Source of the DNA: Microglena sp. YARC
Lineage: Eukaryota > Chlorophyta > Chlorophyceae > Chlamydomonadales > Chlamydomonadaceae
Assembly (NCBI GenBank): GCA_022414725.1
Contig: CM039462.1
Location: 54,434,933 to 54,498,932, forward strand
DNA length: 64,000 nt
Reading direction: 5' to 3'
In this document: positions 50,771-58,584 of the stretch, in pieces
Layout: each line of letters begins with the position of its first letter
Position numbering within the stretch: the first letter of the stretch is position 1
Notes under the pieces: generated by a model
What the model was told of the DNA's origin: nothing
The model's database searches: none
The model's input: the letters and a program-made list of their open reading frames with translations, nothing else
Translations under genes and position numbers: made by a program

Positions 50771-51290
50771 GGCAATCCCGTGATTTAAACATGCTTTGCA
50801 GGAGTCCGCGGCACACATTCCATTATACCAGTTCCCGTATTTTAGACATAGTTTGCAAGAGTCACCCGCATTGAATCCATGATATGAGTCCCCGAAATGT
50901 AGACATTGTAAACACGAGTCAGCAGCATTGATTCAATAACGTCAGTTCCCGTATTTAAGACATAGGTTGCAGGAGTCAGCAACATTTATTCCATGACATG
51001 GGTTCCCGTAATTTAAACAAGGTTTGCAGGAGTCACCGGCATTGCTTATATTTCGCCTGTTCCCGTGCTTGAAACATATGTTGCAGGAGTCACCGGCATC
51101 GCTTCCATCCATTACACCAGTCCCCACAATGTAAACATATGTTGCAGAAGTCTCCGTCATTGATTATATAACTCGAGTTCCCGTGTTTTAAATATAGATT
51201 TTAGGAGTCTCCGTCATTGAATGCAAAACAAGAGTTCCCGTGTTTTAGACATGGGTTGCAAGAGTCAGCAGCATTTATTATTTTATTGTG
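50771..51290. repeat. 57-base minisatellite, GTTCCCGT-AGGAGTCACCGGC family
   Basis: Nine or so units of 57 bases with the core GTTCCCGTATTTTAGACATA, then GGTTGCAGGAGTCACCGGCA (for example starting near 50831, 50888, 50945, 51002 and 51059). 57 is 19 codons. The minus strand carries a 19-residue repeat with a paired cysteine core (ADSCNLCLKYGN), open for 72 codons from 51160 to 50942 but stopped elsewhere. A two-unit piece of the same family is at 61.41-61.52 kb. Confidence 0.85.
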
Positions 51291-51491
51291 AATGCAGGGA
51301 CTGCAATACTCGAAAAGTCAATACTTGTTACAGAGGTATAAAGATAAGCGCAAGAGGATCTAGCGGACTAGAAGAGAGATGGCAGTAGCAGTACATCTAG
51401 TACTGCAACTGTAGTGCACATAGCGGCAGGCAGCTTTGCTACTGCCGGACTAGCGGTACAAAATCCCATGAGGACTAAGACCGATAGTTTT
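51291..51491. other. flank of copia 3' LTR, no gene
   Basis: Sequence between the minisatellite and the LTR. GTACTGCAACTG- and TGCTACTGCCGG-type words occur; nothing recognisable. Confidence 0.4.
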
Positions 51492-51737
51492 TGATTCCGG
51501 AGTTATGTGCAGAGCACAGTGATGAGGGGAAGTCGGTGAGGATAAGATCTTTACAGTTAGATAAAAGCACTGGAGGGAAGTGCGGGAAGGAAGTACTGAC
51601 ATGGTGCGGTACCTTAGGGTGCCGACACCAGAGTCCGTGCCATAGCTGGCAGCGGCACTGCAGTACGATGCTACAGGGCGGGAGACCTGTGCATTCTAAG
51701 TCACTCTAGGTGAACCGGGAAAACCCGGTGAATAACA
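51492..51737 (-). repeat. 3' LTR of copia element, complete
   Basis: On the minus strand it runs from TGTTATTCACCGGG (51737) to CTCCGGAATCA (51492), a TG...CA sequence of 246 bases. It matches 57030-57255 closely (single-base differences only). The purine tract precedes it directly. Confidence 0.9.
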
Positions 51738-51750
51738 TCCCCCCCAATTC
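51738..51750 (-). other. copia polypurine tract
   Basis: Minus strand GGAATTGGGGGGGA, immediately before the TG of the 3' LTR. It serves as plus-strand primer in LTR retrotransposons. Confidence 0.8.
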
Positions 51751-52211
51751 CTGGTATTCTTCAAATTGGAGAATTCCGGGAATTAGAGGAGTTTAAAGAA
51801 AACTAGAGGGACTAGGAATAATCATAAGCAGTTATTTGTTTGTTTATTAGTTAGTAAGCAGTTATTTGTTTGTTTGGTAGTTGTTTATTTGAAATAAAAC
51901 TTGGCTGACTTTGAAACTAATTTAAGAGGCAGGACAGGCATAATGGAACTCAAATCTAGGAAAAAGTCAGCAACTGGATCTGTGGGGGATGATCCATAGT
52001 AAATTTAGACAAGTTTCTAGGAAGTAGCAGGAGATGGTTCAAGAATAGCCTGTGGGGCAGGATCTCTGTCCAGGTCTGAACTAAAATAGAAGAATGCAGT
52101 CAGTCATGATGCAATCAATCAATATCTAGGAAAAGTCTGGATCTTGGACCTGTCAGGAAATCTAGAAGGGACTCAGAGGGGTTTCAGGCAGTTGCGGGAA
52201 TATTGACAAGA
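51751..52211 (-). other. copia 3' untranslated region
   Basis: Between the RNase H stop and the purine tract. Holds a short duplication (CAGTTATTTGTTTGTTT at about 51830 and 51857) and otherwise nothing recognisable. Confidence 0.5.
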
Positions 52212-53123
52212 TTAGTCAAACTTGAGCTTTCCAGTGCAGCCAATCTGTTCTCTGAATGCACAGAATTTGGATTTGGGCAAGGCTTTGGTGAGCATGTCAG
52301 CCATGTTGGCAGCAGTGGGAATCCAGTTGAGCTTGATGCCTTCTTTCTTGGATTGCTCCTTGAGGAAGTGGAATCTTGTTTCCATATGCTTGAGCCTTGA
52401 GGAGAGCTTCTCTTGGTTCCATGCACTGAGTGCAGCTTGGTTGTCACCATTAATGGTGAGGGCAGGGGGCATGGTACCTGAGGCAGAGAATTGCAGTTTC
52501 CTCAACCACATTATTCCTTCTTGGGCTGCAGAGGTGGCTGCCATGAATTCAGCCTCTGTGGTGGACAGGGCAGTGGCAGATGCCTGGATTTTGGATGCCC
52601 GTGAGATAGCAGCCCCCTGGTTGAGGAAGACATAGCCTGTTGTGGACTTCCTTGTGATAGGGCAGGCAGCATGGTCAGAGTCACAATATTCAGTGAGGAG
52701 CTTCTTGGAGTGGGTGTAGGTGATCCCATGGTTAGGGGTGTTGGAGAGATACTTGAGGATGCCATTTGCAGCTTCCATGTGGTCATGGAGGGGGTGAGCA
52801 CTGTGCCTGGCCAACCTGTTGACAGCTTGGGCAATGTCAGGTCTGGTGTTGACTGCCAGGTAGTTGAGGGATCCTACAATTTGAGCAAGGGGAAGACCAG
52901 TGTCTGGGGTGTCCTTTTCAGGGTAAGGGAGGGGGGCATAAGGCTGGAGTGGAATGGGGAACCTGGTGCTGTTGGGCTCAGGGAGCATGCTATGTGCTCT
53001 GGGTAGGTCTTGAGTGAACCTGGACTGACAGATGTGGAGTGTTCCAGCAGTTGCATCTCTGGTGATCTCATAGCCTACAAACACAGATGGTTCACCAAGG
53101 TCTCTGGTCTTGTAGAACTTCAT
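52212..53123 (-). CDS. copia RT C-terminus and RNase H (partial pol)
   Basis: Open for 303 residues. It covers the end of the reverse transcriptase (FVGYEI ... IVGSLNYLAVNTRPDIAQAV, residues ~15-101) and the complete RNase H. RNase H marks: EYCDSDHAAC (Asp at ~148/150), STTGYVF, ATALSTTEAEFMAA (Glu at ~190/192), NGDNQAAL (Asp at ~227), RLKHMETRFHFLKEQ (~243-257) and MADMLTKALPK (~274-284). All expected carboxylates are present. It ends in a normal stop before the 3' UTR. The upstream part of the RT is in another frame, so a frameshift lies near 53.12 kb and this domain cannot be made from one uninterrupted frame. Confidence 0.92.
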   Translation of the reverse strand: MKFYKTRDLGEPSVFVGYEITRDATAGTLHICQSRFTQDLPRAHSMLPEPNSTRFPIPLQPYAPLPYPEKDTPDTGLPLAQIVGSLNYLAVNTRPDIAQAVNRLARHSAHPLHDHMEAANGILKYLSNTPNHGITYTHSKKLLTEYCDSDHAACPITRKSTTGYVFLNQGAAISRASKIQASATALSTTEAEFMAATSAAQEGIMWLRKLQFSASGTMPPALTINGDNQAALSAWNQEKLSSRLKHMETRFHFLKEQSKKEGIKLNWIPTAANMADMLTKALPKSKFCAFREQIGCTGKLKFD

Positions 53124-53850
53124 GATGGTTTCTTTGTACTGCTGTAGAATGTCCTTGTCAAAGGACAGCAGAAGAAATCATCCACCCAAAGGCGGACCCA
53201 GATTAGGGGTCTTGTTGTTGGTCCAGGGAGCAGGAATAGGCCCTGGTCAACATCAACTTCTCTGAAGCCAATGGCCTTCATGTCTTCCTTGACTTTCATA
53301 TACCATTGCCGTGATGCTTGCTTCCATTCAGGCCATAGAGGCATTTCCACATGCGGCACACTATGTGGTCTTGTTAAAATCCTGGGGGTTGAGAACAACA
53401 CAGTTCCTCTTCTACTACTCCATTGAGGAATGAAGTAGAGACATCAAGTTGGGCAAGGTGTGCTGAGGGATCTGCAGCCATGGACAGCAGGATGTACCGG
53501 ATGGTAGCATGTATGTTTGGCAACTGGTGCAAAGACTTCATCATGGTCCATGCCAGGGCGTTGGGCATAGCCTTTTGCTACTAAACGGGATTTGTATCTG
53601 ACAAGCTGGCCATCCATCCACTGATTGCTTGATGTCAAATACCCATTTAGTTCCAATGGATTTGGAGCCTTGTGGGAGTTCTGCTAACGTCCTGGTGTTC
53701 ATTTCTGCTAGTGCTGCTAATTCTTCATTCATGGCAGACTTCCATTCTTTAGCTTGAGGGCCAGCTAGTGATTCTCTTTCATTCTTTGGTATGACTATCT
53801 GGTCTGCAGCTAGGAATGCTAAGTCATTGGTGCATGCCTTTCTCTTCCAC
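53120..53850 (-). pseudogene. copia RT N-terminal half, frameshifted
   Basis: Pieces in three frames add up to the copia reverse transcriptase. EELAALAEMNTRTL and [16 protein letters not shown] (53732-53541) begin the domain; [20 protein letters not shown] and EVFAPVAKH (53656-53444) follow; [20 protein letters not shown] (53568-53374) carries the first catalytic Asp (L-D-V); LIWVRLWVDDFFCC (53401-53120) holds the V-D-D pair of the active site. Each switch of frame marks a small indel. Confidence 0.85.
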
Positions 53851-54498
53851 TACGGCGGGGTTGTGTCAGAGTGGTTTCTAGTGGAGGGGTAGTAGCTTGT
53901 TGTGCTGGTGCAGTGAAGGGGGTGCATGTGCTGGTGCATTGTCCTGTGATGCCATGAGATTGGGGAGCTCATTTGTTTGAGACTGGGTAGGGTTGTGTTC
54001 ATTTCCTTGTTCAACAGTGTTGTTGTGTTGGTATGCACTATTTTGTGGGGGAATAGACCCTTGCTGATGCATGGAACTAGGTAGGTAGCTAGCATCTATG
54101 TCTTTTGGTGATCCCATGCTCCATGGTTTTCTCTGTTCCTTTCTAGTACTGCCTCATAAGCTTTGTTTTCTGAGGGTGAGGGTGAGGGGGTTTCCTCATC
54201 AGGTTCAACAGGGGTGTCTTCTTCGTACATGCCTAGTATAACAGCATCTGGGCTTGGGAATCCTTTCTGTCCTGCCAGGTTACTAGACTCATTGAAGGTG
54301 ATGTCTCTAGCGTCAAAGATCTTATGGTTGGAGTCCACAACTCTGTAAGCCTTTCTGATGTGTGAGTAACCAATGATTCTTGTGATTTTGGCTGATGGTG
54401 CAAACTTCCATGCCCTGGATTTGGGTGATATGTGGACGTAAGCTGTGCATCCAATGGTTCTGATATGGTCAATCTTAGGCTTGACTCCATGGAACATT
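53850..54498 (-). pseudogene. copia integrase C-terminal region and spacer to RT
   Basis: From 54497 to 54096 the residues GCTAYVHISPKSRAWKFAPS and IIGYSHIRKAYRVVDSNHKI, then FDARDITFNES, match the conserved region after the copia integrase core. A Pro/Glu/Ser-rich acidic linker (EEDTPVEPDEETPSPSPSE) leads toward the RT, and its continuation (54117-53850) is Gln/His/Asn-rich and in another frame. Upstream, the frame changes at 54498 relative to the integrase core. Confidence 0.8.
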
Positions 54499-55062
54499 TC
54501 ATAGGGAGTTTCTTAGGATGCTAGCATTTTTCACCATCTCAGCCCAGTACCTTTCAGGAAATTTGGATGAGATGAGAAGAGCAGAGCTTCTGTCATGCAG
54601 TGTGCGGTTGAGGCGATCTGCTGCACCGTTAGTGGAGGGATTGCCATGGACTGTGAAGTTGAGAGTAATACCTTTCTTCTTGCACCAGTTTCGGAATCGG
54701 TTGCAGGTGTATTCGGATCCATTGTCACAAAAAATAGTGCCTATCCTGTTATCTATGAGAACTTCATACGGTTCCAGTTCATGGATGGTGTCGTTGGGCA
54801 AGGTGTGTTTGTCTTTGTGGAAAGGGGCTATGGAGTACTTTGAGTGGTCATCTAGAATGCCTTGGAAGTACAGGCTGCCATTCAAACTAGGCACTTTCAT
54901 CTCTCCACTCATGTCAATGTGGAGTATGGCCATGGGTCTTTTTGCACGTGTGTATGATGTGGGGTAGGGGTTCTTGTCCATTTTTGAAAGGACACATATT
55001 TCACAGGTATGCTTTTTCATTTTGTTGCAGGCTGCAGTTGTGACATCTGTTCCTGTGACCAT
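54499..55062 (-). pseudogene. copia integrase core with D-D-D instead of D-D-E
   Basis: The integrase catalyses cDNA strand transfer. Visible marks: C-E-I-C of the zinc finger (residues ~20-23), LHIDMSGEM with the first Asp (~50), FCDNGSEYTCNRF with the second Asp (~113), and NPSTNGAADRLNRTL where the catalytic Glu is expected. The codon at 54616-54618 reads GAT, so residue ~149 is Asp; related copia elements have Glu in N-G-x-A-E-R. The flanking residues are otherwise conserved. A stop at about 55093 and a frame change separate it from the upstream zinc-finger half. The substitution should abolish or strongly lower activity. Confidence 0.9.
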
Positions 55063-55092
55063 GTTTTCAGCAATGAGTCTAACTAAACTGCT

Positions 55093-55311
55093 TTAGGCAA
55101 GGTGACCATATCTGGTGTGAAGGAGTTCTGCTGTTTGGGGTGTGGTTCTGGAAATGGCGGCCATAGCGATGTTGAGACATGTCCCATGGATAAGGGTCTT
55201 GTCAGGAACAAGAACAGGAGTGAGGTAGAGGTTTTTGTTCTTTGACCCAGTGACTATTACTTTGTTGTTGATGGACATGGTGCAGGCAGTGGAGTCAAAA
55301 TTTACTGACAT
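55093..55311 (-). pseudogene. copia pre-integrase segment
   Basis: Reads MSVNFDSTACTMSINNKVIV, then NKNLYLTPVLV, then AELLHTRYGHLA, the gag-pre-integrase region with the first zinc-finger histidines (L-H-T-R-Y-G-H). It stops right after H-L-A at 55093. Its upstream partner lies at 56635-55967; the two were separated by the 655-base insertion, and the frame agrees across the insertion if one copy of the 6-base duplication is ignored. Confidence 0.85.
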
Positions 55312-55360
55312 TACATTACATTACATTACATTACATTACATTACATTACATTACATTACA
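55312..55360. repeat. ATTAC pentanucleotide tail
   Basis: About ten near-perfect ATTAC units on the plus strand (TGTAA on the sense strand of the inserted non-LTR element). It abuts the target duplication, marking it as the retroposed 3' tail. Confidence 0.95.
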
Positions 55361-55617
55361 TGTTAAAGTCTACTTGACACCGCGAGGGTGTATGAGACTC
55401 TGTGCTTTAAACAAAAAGAAAAAGCACCCACAAAGCAAAAAACCCCATTACATCAGGGGTGTGTCGAGGACAAACAAACCAAACTCCCAACCACCGTTTT
55501 GGTGGCGTAGGTATTAAACCCCTTAGAGCAGGACCCAGATCTCAACCACTTACAGTGGCGGAGGTAAGAAGCTAACAAATGAGAAGTCTCAAGAAGAAAA
55601 AAAAAAGGGATAATAAA

Positions 55618-55966
55618 TTACGGTGCCACTAAGCAGTCCAGGGCTTCCTGTCTTGCTCTTCTACAAGTAGAAAGATAGTCGGCTAGGTTGCTCCAAAAAG
55701 ACTTAGTGCCATTTCCATTCATAAAGGTTCTGAATGTGGAATCGCAGAATTCCACATTCCATACGGTTAAGTCGGTATCCTCATGGACATGCCTATAAAT
55801 ATCTGTAAACAGATTCTGGTAGCGGAGGCGAATATCATTATAAAAAGGGCACTCAAACATATGCATTTCATCCTCAGTTTTTTGGAACCCACACATTTGA
55901 CAGTGTCTCATTGAGCGAGGGATGTGTGCTCTATCCACCACCCTCATTCTTTCTGTGTTCAGCCAA
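55618..55966 (-). pseudogene. C-terminal end of non-LTR polyprotein
   Basis: The 3' end of a non-LTR ORF. The segment RSMRHCQMCGFQKTEDEMHM, then FECPFYNDIRLRY, is the C-x2-C ... H-x4-C zinc-binding region found near the C-terminus of many such elements. The frame ends at a TAA at 55618-55620. The first residues of the longer open frame (56097-55967) come from copia sequence read in another frame and are not part of this protein. It is not closely related to the 3.45-8.9 kb element as far as I can tell, since that one ends in RNase H. Confidence 0.85.
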
Positions 55967-56635
55967 TGACATAGTGGGATTATATTTGATGGCTGCAGCC
56001 ATGGACATAAGTTTTGGTGTTGCTGGGTCATCATTGAGGTGGACATTCCTAAGATTGTGAATCTTGCCATTGTCTCCTCTGATGAGGGCGTTTCCATATC
56101 TGGTAATGTAAGTGAATCCTGATGCAGTTTGAACTTTGATGTGAGGTGATATGGTTTTTATGTCAAATAACAGCGATTCGTTTCCTGCCATATGGGAGGT
56201 AGCTCCTGTGTCCATGATCCAGTTAACTGCCATTCGATCTGTGTGTGGGGAAGCATTGAGGGCATACGTTGGTGGATTAGATGTAGGGGATGTAGACCGG
56301 GCCATATTTTCAAATGCGATGCAAATGGATGCAACGGATTCGGCTGGGGCAGGTTTGTGTCTTCGAGCGTTGGTTGGGCGCTCGTACAGGGATTTGAGGG
56401 CTGATAGCAGCTCGTCTGGATCATTGTGGTGTTTGTGTTCCTTGCTTATTTGTTCTGAAAGGTGCGCAAGGATGTATGCGATCTGAAAACTAGGTAACTT
56501 GTTGGATCCATGGGGAAAGTAACGTTCAGATACCTTAAGTTCAGCTTCCATAGCGTCAATCCAGTACTCAAAGAAGTGTTGGTTGAAGACGAAGGGCGGA
56601 GCAGGCCTCCTCTGGTAGTTTGCAGGTGTCTGCAT
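55967..56635 (-). CDS. copia gag remnant and aspartic protease
   Basis: The frame starts at Met (56635) with a short gag-like part (FVFNQHFFEYWIDAMEAELK, ~16-34; then DPDELLSALKSLYERP, ~72-87). The protease follows with WIMDTGATSHMAGNESLLFD (~139-158, D-T-G active site at ~142-144) and the strand HNLRNVHLNDD. The copia gag normally exceeds 250 residues and has a C-C-H-C zinc knuckle before the protease; here only about 110 residues precede it and no knuckle is visible, so gag carries an internal deletion. The frame runs into the non-LTR insertion at 55966 and ends there in foreign sequence. Confidence 0.88.
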
Positions 56636-57014
56636 AGTGCTTGGGAAGCAACGGTGTGGGAGGTGGGAGGAAGCGGTGTAAACGGGTTAGAGTAGCTAGG
56701 AGGCGATTGAGAGCGGCTGAGGTTGCTTATGCAACGGGACGTGGAGGGGGGGGGGGGGGGGGGGGGGGCGCAGTGGTCTTGGGGTCTTGGTTTGTCGGCG
56801 GGTTGGCTGTATGACAGCTTGATGCTCAATGGAGCGTAGTCGATCCGGATGGCGGATGATGTTGTGCACAAAAATCGAGTCCCAATGGGGAGGTTAATGT
56901 CACAGGGTTGGAGAGGCTTACTCGATCCTTTCAAATGTAGCGCTCCGCACGACAACAGTCGAAATGTCCTTTGCTCGGATTACCGTTTAAGCAGAAGGAC
57001 AATCTAGCAGCGAA
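56636..57014 (-). other. copia 5' leader with poly-G tract
   Basis: Lies between primer site and gag start. A long frame on the minus strand (56955-56446) overlaps it but is mostly Pro/Ser-rich low complexity. The plus strand has a G run at about 56746-56769. Confidence 0.5.
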
Positions 57015-57026
57015 GGGACCGTAACC
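57015..57026 (-). other. candidate primer-binding site, half-tRNA type
   Basis: The minus strand reads GGTTACGGTCCC three bases after the LTR end. The known Drosophila copia site begins GGTTATGGGCCC and pairs with the anticodon region of initiator methionine tRNA. Ten of twelve positions agree. A full 3'-end site (TGG...) is not present here. Confidence 0.55.
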
Positions 57027-57029
57027 TTT

Positions 57030-57255
57030 TGATTCCGGAGTTATGTGCAGAGCACAGTGACGAGGGGAAGTCGGTGAGGATAAGATCTTTACAGTTAGAT
57101 AAAAGCACTGGGGGGAAGTGCGGGAAGGAAGTACTGAGATGGTGCGGTACCTTAGGGTGCCGACACCAGAGTCCGTGCCATAGCTGGCAGCGGCACTGCA
57201 GTACGATGCTACAGGGCGGGAGACTTGTGCACTCTAAGTCACTCTAGGTGAACCG
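57030..57255 (-). repeat. 5' LTR of copia element, missing its outer ~20 bases
   Basis: Matches the 3' LTR from its inner CTCCGGAATCA end to CGGTTCACC, then the match stops at 57255. The missing part corresponds to TGTTATTCACCGGGTTTTCC. The next base begins the CAGTGATTTTTT terminus of the neighbouring element. Confidence 0.9.
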
Positions 57256-57723
57256 CAGTGATTTTTTTAGGCACGATTAATCGTTTTTTGCACGATTTTA
57301 ATGTTATTTGAGAATTGGTCCATCGTTTTCTCAGGTCTGGTTAATGTTTCCGAATTCTGAATCGTTGGGTGAAGCATCGTGCATGCAAGCTTTTTAATGT
57401 TTCCGACTGACTGATGGCTTGGGTGAAGCATCGCGCTGCACGCTTTTAATGTTTCGGACGTCGCAGACGGTTGGCTCGGGCATCGTGCAGCTACTTAGTT
57501 GGCATCGGTTTGGAATTGGTTGGCCTGGGCTCAGGCTGACAGTCCCTGACACGTCAGGTTCGTTAGGTCCACACGGCTCCACAGCAAGTGTGGACTCCAC
57601 ACGCCGCTCACCGTTCAAACACAAGTAACGGCCTGTGGTTTCAGGTCTGTTCCGCGTCGAAGAACTGCTGCGTTTATTGTTTCGAGCTACAAAACCTTTG
57701 ACCCGATCAATGGAGCAAGCTGA

Positions 57724-58096
57724 ATGGTCCCGAATAAGGACAAACCCAAGGGCAAGGTAGGCCGCAAGCCTACTGCTCTAACGAACAAGCCTCCTCCCGG
57801 GAGATGGAAGACCATCACAGGCTTCGTCATGGTCGTGGAGCCCACTCGCCTAGGTCGCCCAGTAGAGCGGTGCTCTCTTCCCCCGCCCTCGCCGGAAGCT
57901 ATTATCAATTTGGCATGTGCAACTGAAACTCTTGGTACGTAGATTTTGGGCGACGGGTTGAGCCGCGAGGTATTGACAAACGCTGCATGCATGCTGATTC
58001 CTGAATTGCGCAGGTCCCCCCAATCCCCCCCCCCCCCCCCCCCCCCCCCTCCAGAGTCGGGAGGAGCAGCTACTGTCGTCACGCTGACTTCTCCAG
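57724..58096 (+). CDS. small spliced gene, copy 1, GRP-motif protein N-terminus
   Basis: I do not recognise the family. Exon A runs from ATG at 57724 to 57934 (70 codons plus one base), Lys/Pro-rich, with PPPGRWKTITGFVMVVEPTR and LGRPVER. A GTACGT donor at 57935 and a CAG acceptor at 58011-58013 bound a 79-base intron. Exon B (58014-58096) contains a poly-C run of variable length, then SGGAATVVTLTSP, and ends at a GTAAGC donor at 58097. Layout and intron phase match copy 2 at 60191. The G-R-P core resembles an AT-hook, but the flanking basic residues are weak here. The start is the first ATG of the frame. Downstream exons are not identified. Confidence 0.4.
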
Positions 58097-58584
58097 GTAA
58101 GCTGAGCTTTTCGATACCATGCCATGTGAATGCGAGCCACGAGCCCTCGACTGCCTGACCTATAATTGCATTTTGGATGCCCGCAACGGCCTGTCTATTA
58201 GCGGTATTCTACCTCCCCCCCCGCTCAACGTTGGTGATGATGGTGATGATGATGATTCCACCCTTCTCTCCTCCCCCCAACCCCCCACCCCTCCACTGGT
58301 GGCTCCCGTTCCCTGCAATCCTGGCTCCCGACCCTGCAATCCTCATTCGATACAGCCCATTGGCTATCAACATCTTGGGATCTAGTTGAGACAATTGTAA
58401 GCCCCCCTTAGGCAGTCCGTTTTTATGACTCGAGTGGCTCAAACCTTGATTGCAGGTGTGCACGATTATTTTATTTATTCCTCGGCCCTGAATGTAAGCA
58501 AAATCGCGCTGAGCGATTATTAATGTTTCCATCTCCTCAAACTCCAGACCTGGGAATCGTGCAGAAGGTTATTTAAGTTAGTGA
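58097..58584. other. downstream part of copy 1, no exon assigned
   Basis: Contains a Pro/Asp-rich open stretch (58119-58385) and the GTAAGCAAAATCG word (58494) followed by TTAATGTTTCC (58520), the same pair found near the right terminus at 61.19-61.22 kb. Copy 1 is then interrupted by the gypsy fragment. Confidence 0.4.

Larger units (their letters stand above)
55306..55972 (-). mobile_element. 5'-truncated non-LTR retrotransposon inside copia
   Basis: Insert of 655 bases (55312-55966) bounded by TGACAT at 55306-55311 and again at 55967-55972, a 6-base target duplication. Orientation is minus: a truncated coding end comes first, then a 3' UTR, then about ten copies of the pentamer TGTAA (plus-strand ATTAC, 55312-55360) as the 3' tail. 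Severe 5' truncation with a short-repeat tail is the usual outcome of target-primed reverse transcription. The tail is still nearly perfect, so the insertion is young. Confidence 0.9.
51492..57255 (-). mobile_element. Ty1/copia retrotransposon, minus strand, defective
   Basis: Nearly full-length copia element read right to left: 5' LTR (57255-57030), primer site, short gag, protease, integrase, reverse transcriptase, RNase H, purine tract, 3' LTR (51737-51492). The LTRs are about 95% alike by eye, so the insertion is fairly recent. The pol is broken by several frameshifts (around 53.1-53.8 kb and 55.09 kb), by a 655-base non-LTR insertion at 55312-55966 and by a catalytic Glu-to-Asp change in the integrase. 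gag appears shortened, because no zinc knuckle is found. The 5' LTR lacks its first ~20 bases. Confidence 0.95.

Noticed and set aside
50771..51290. CRISPR array
   Set aside because: Units are head-to-tail copies without distinct unique spacers, in a eukaryotic transposon context; no cas genes.
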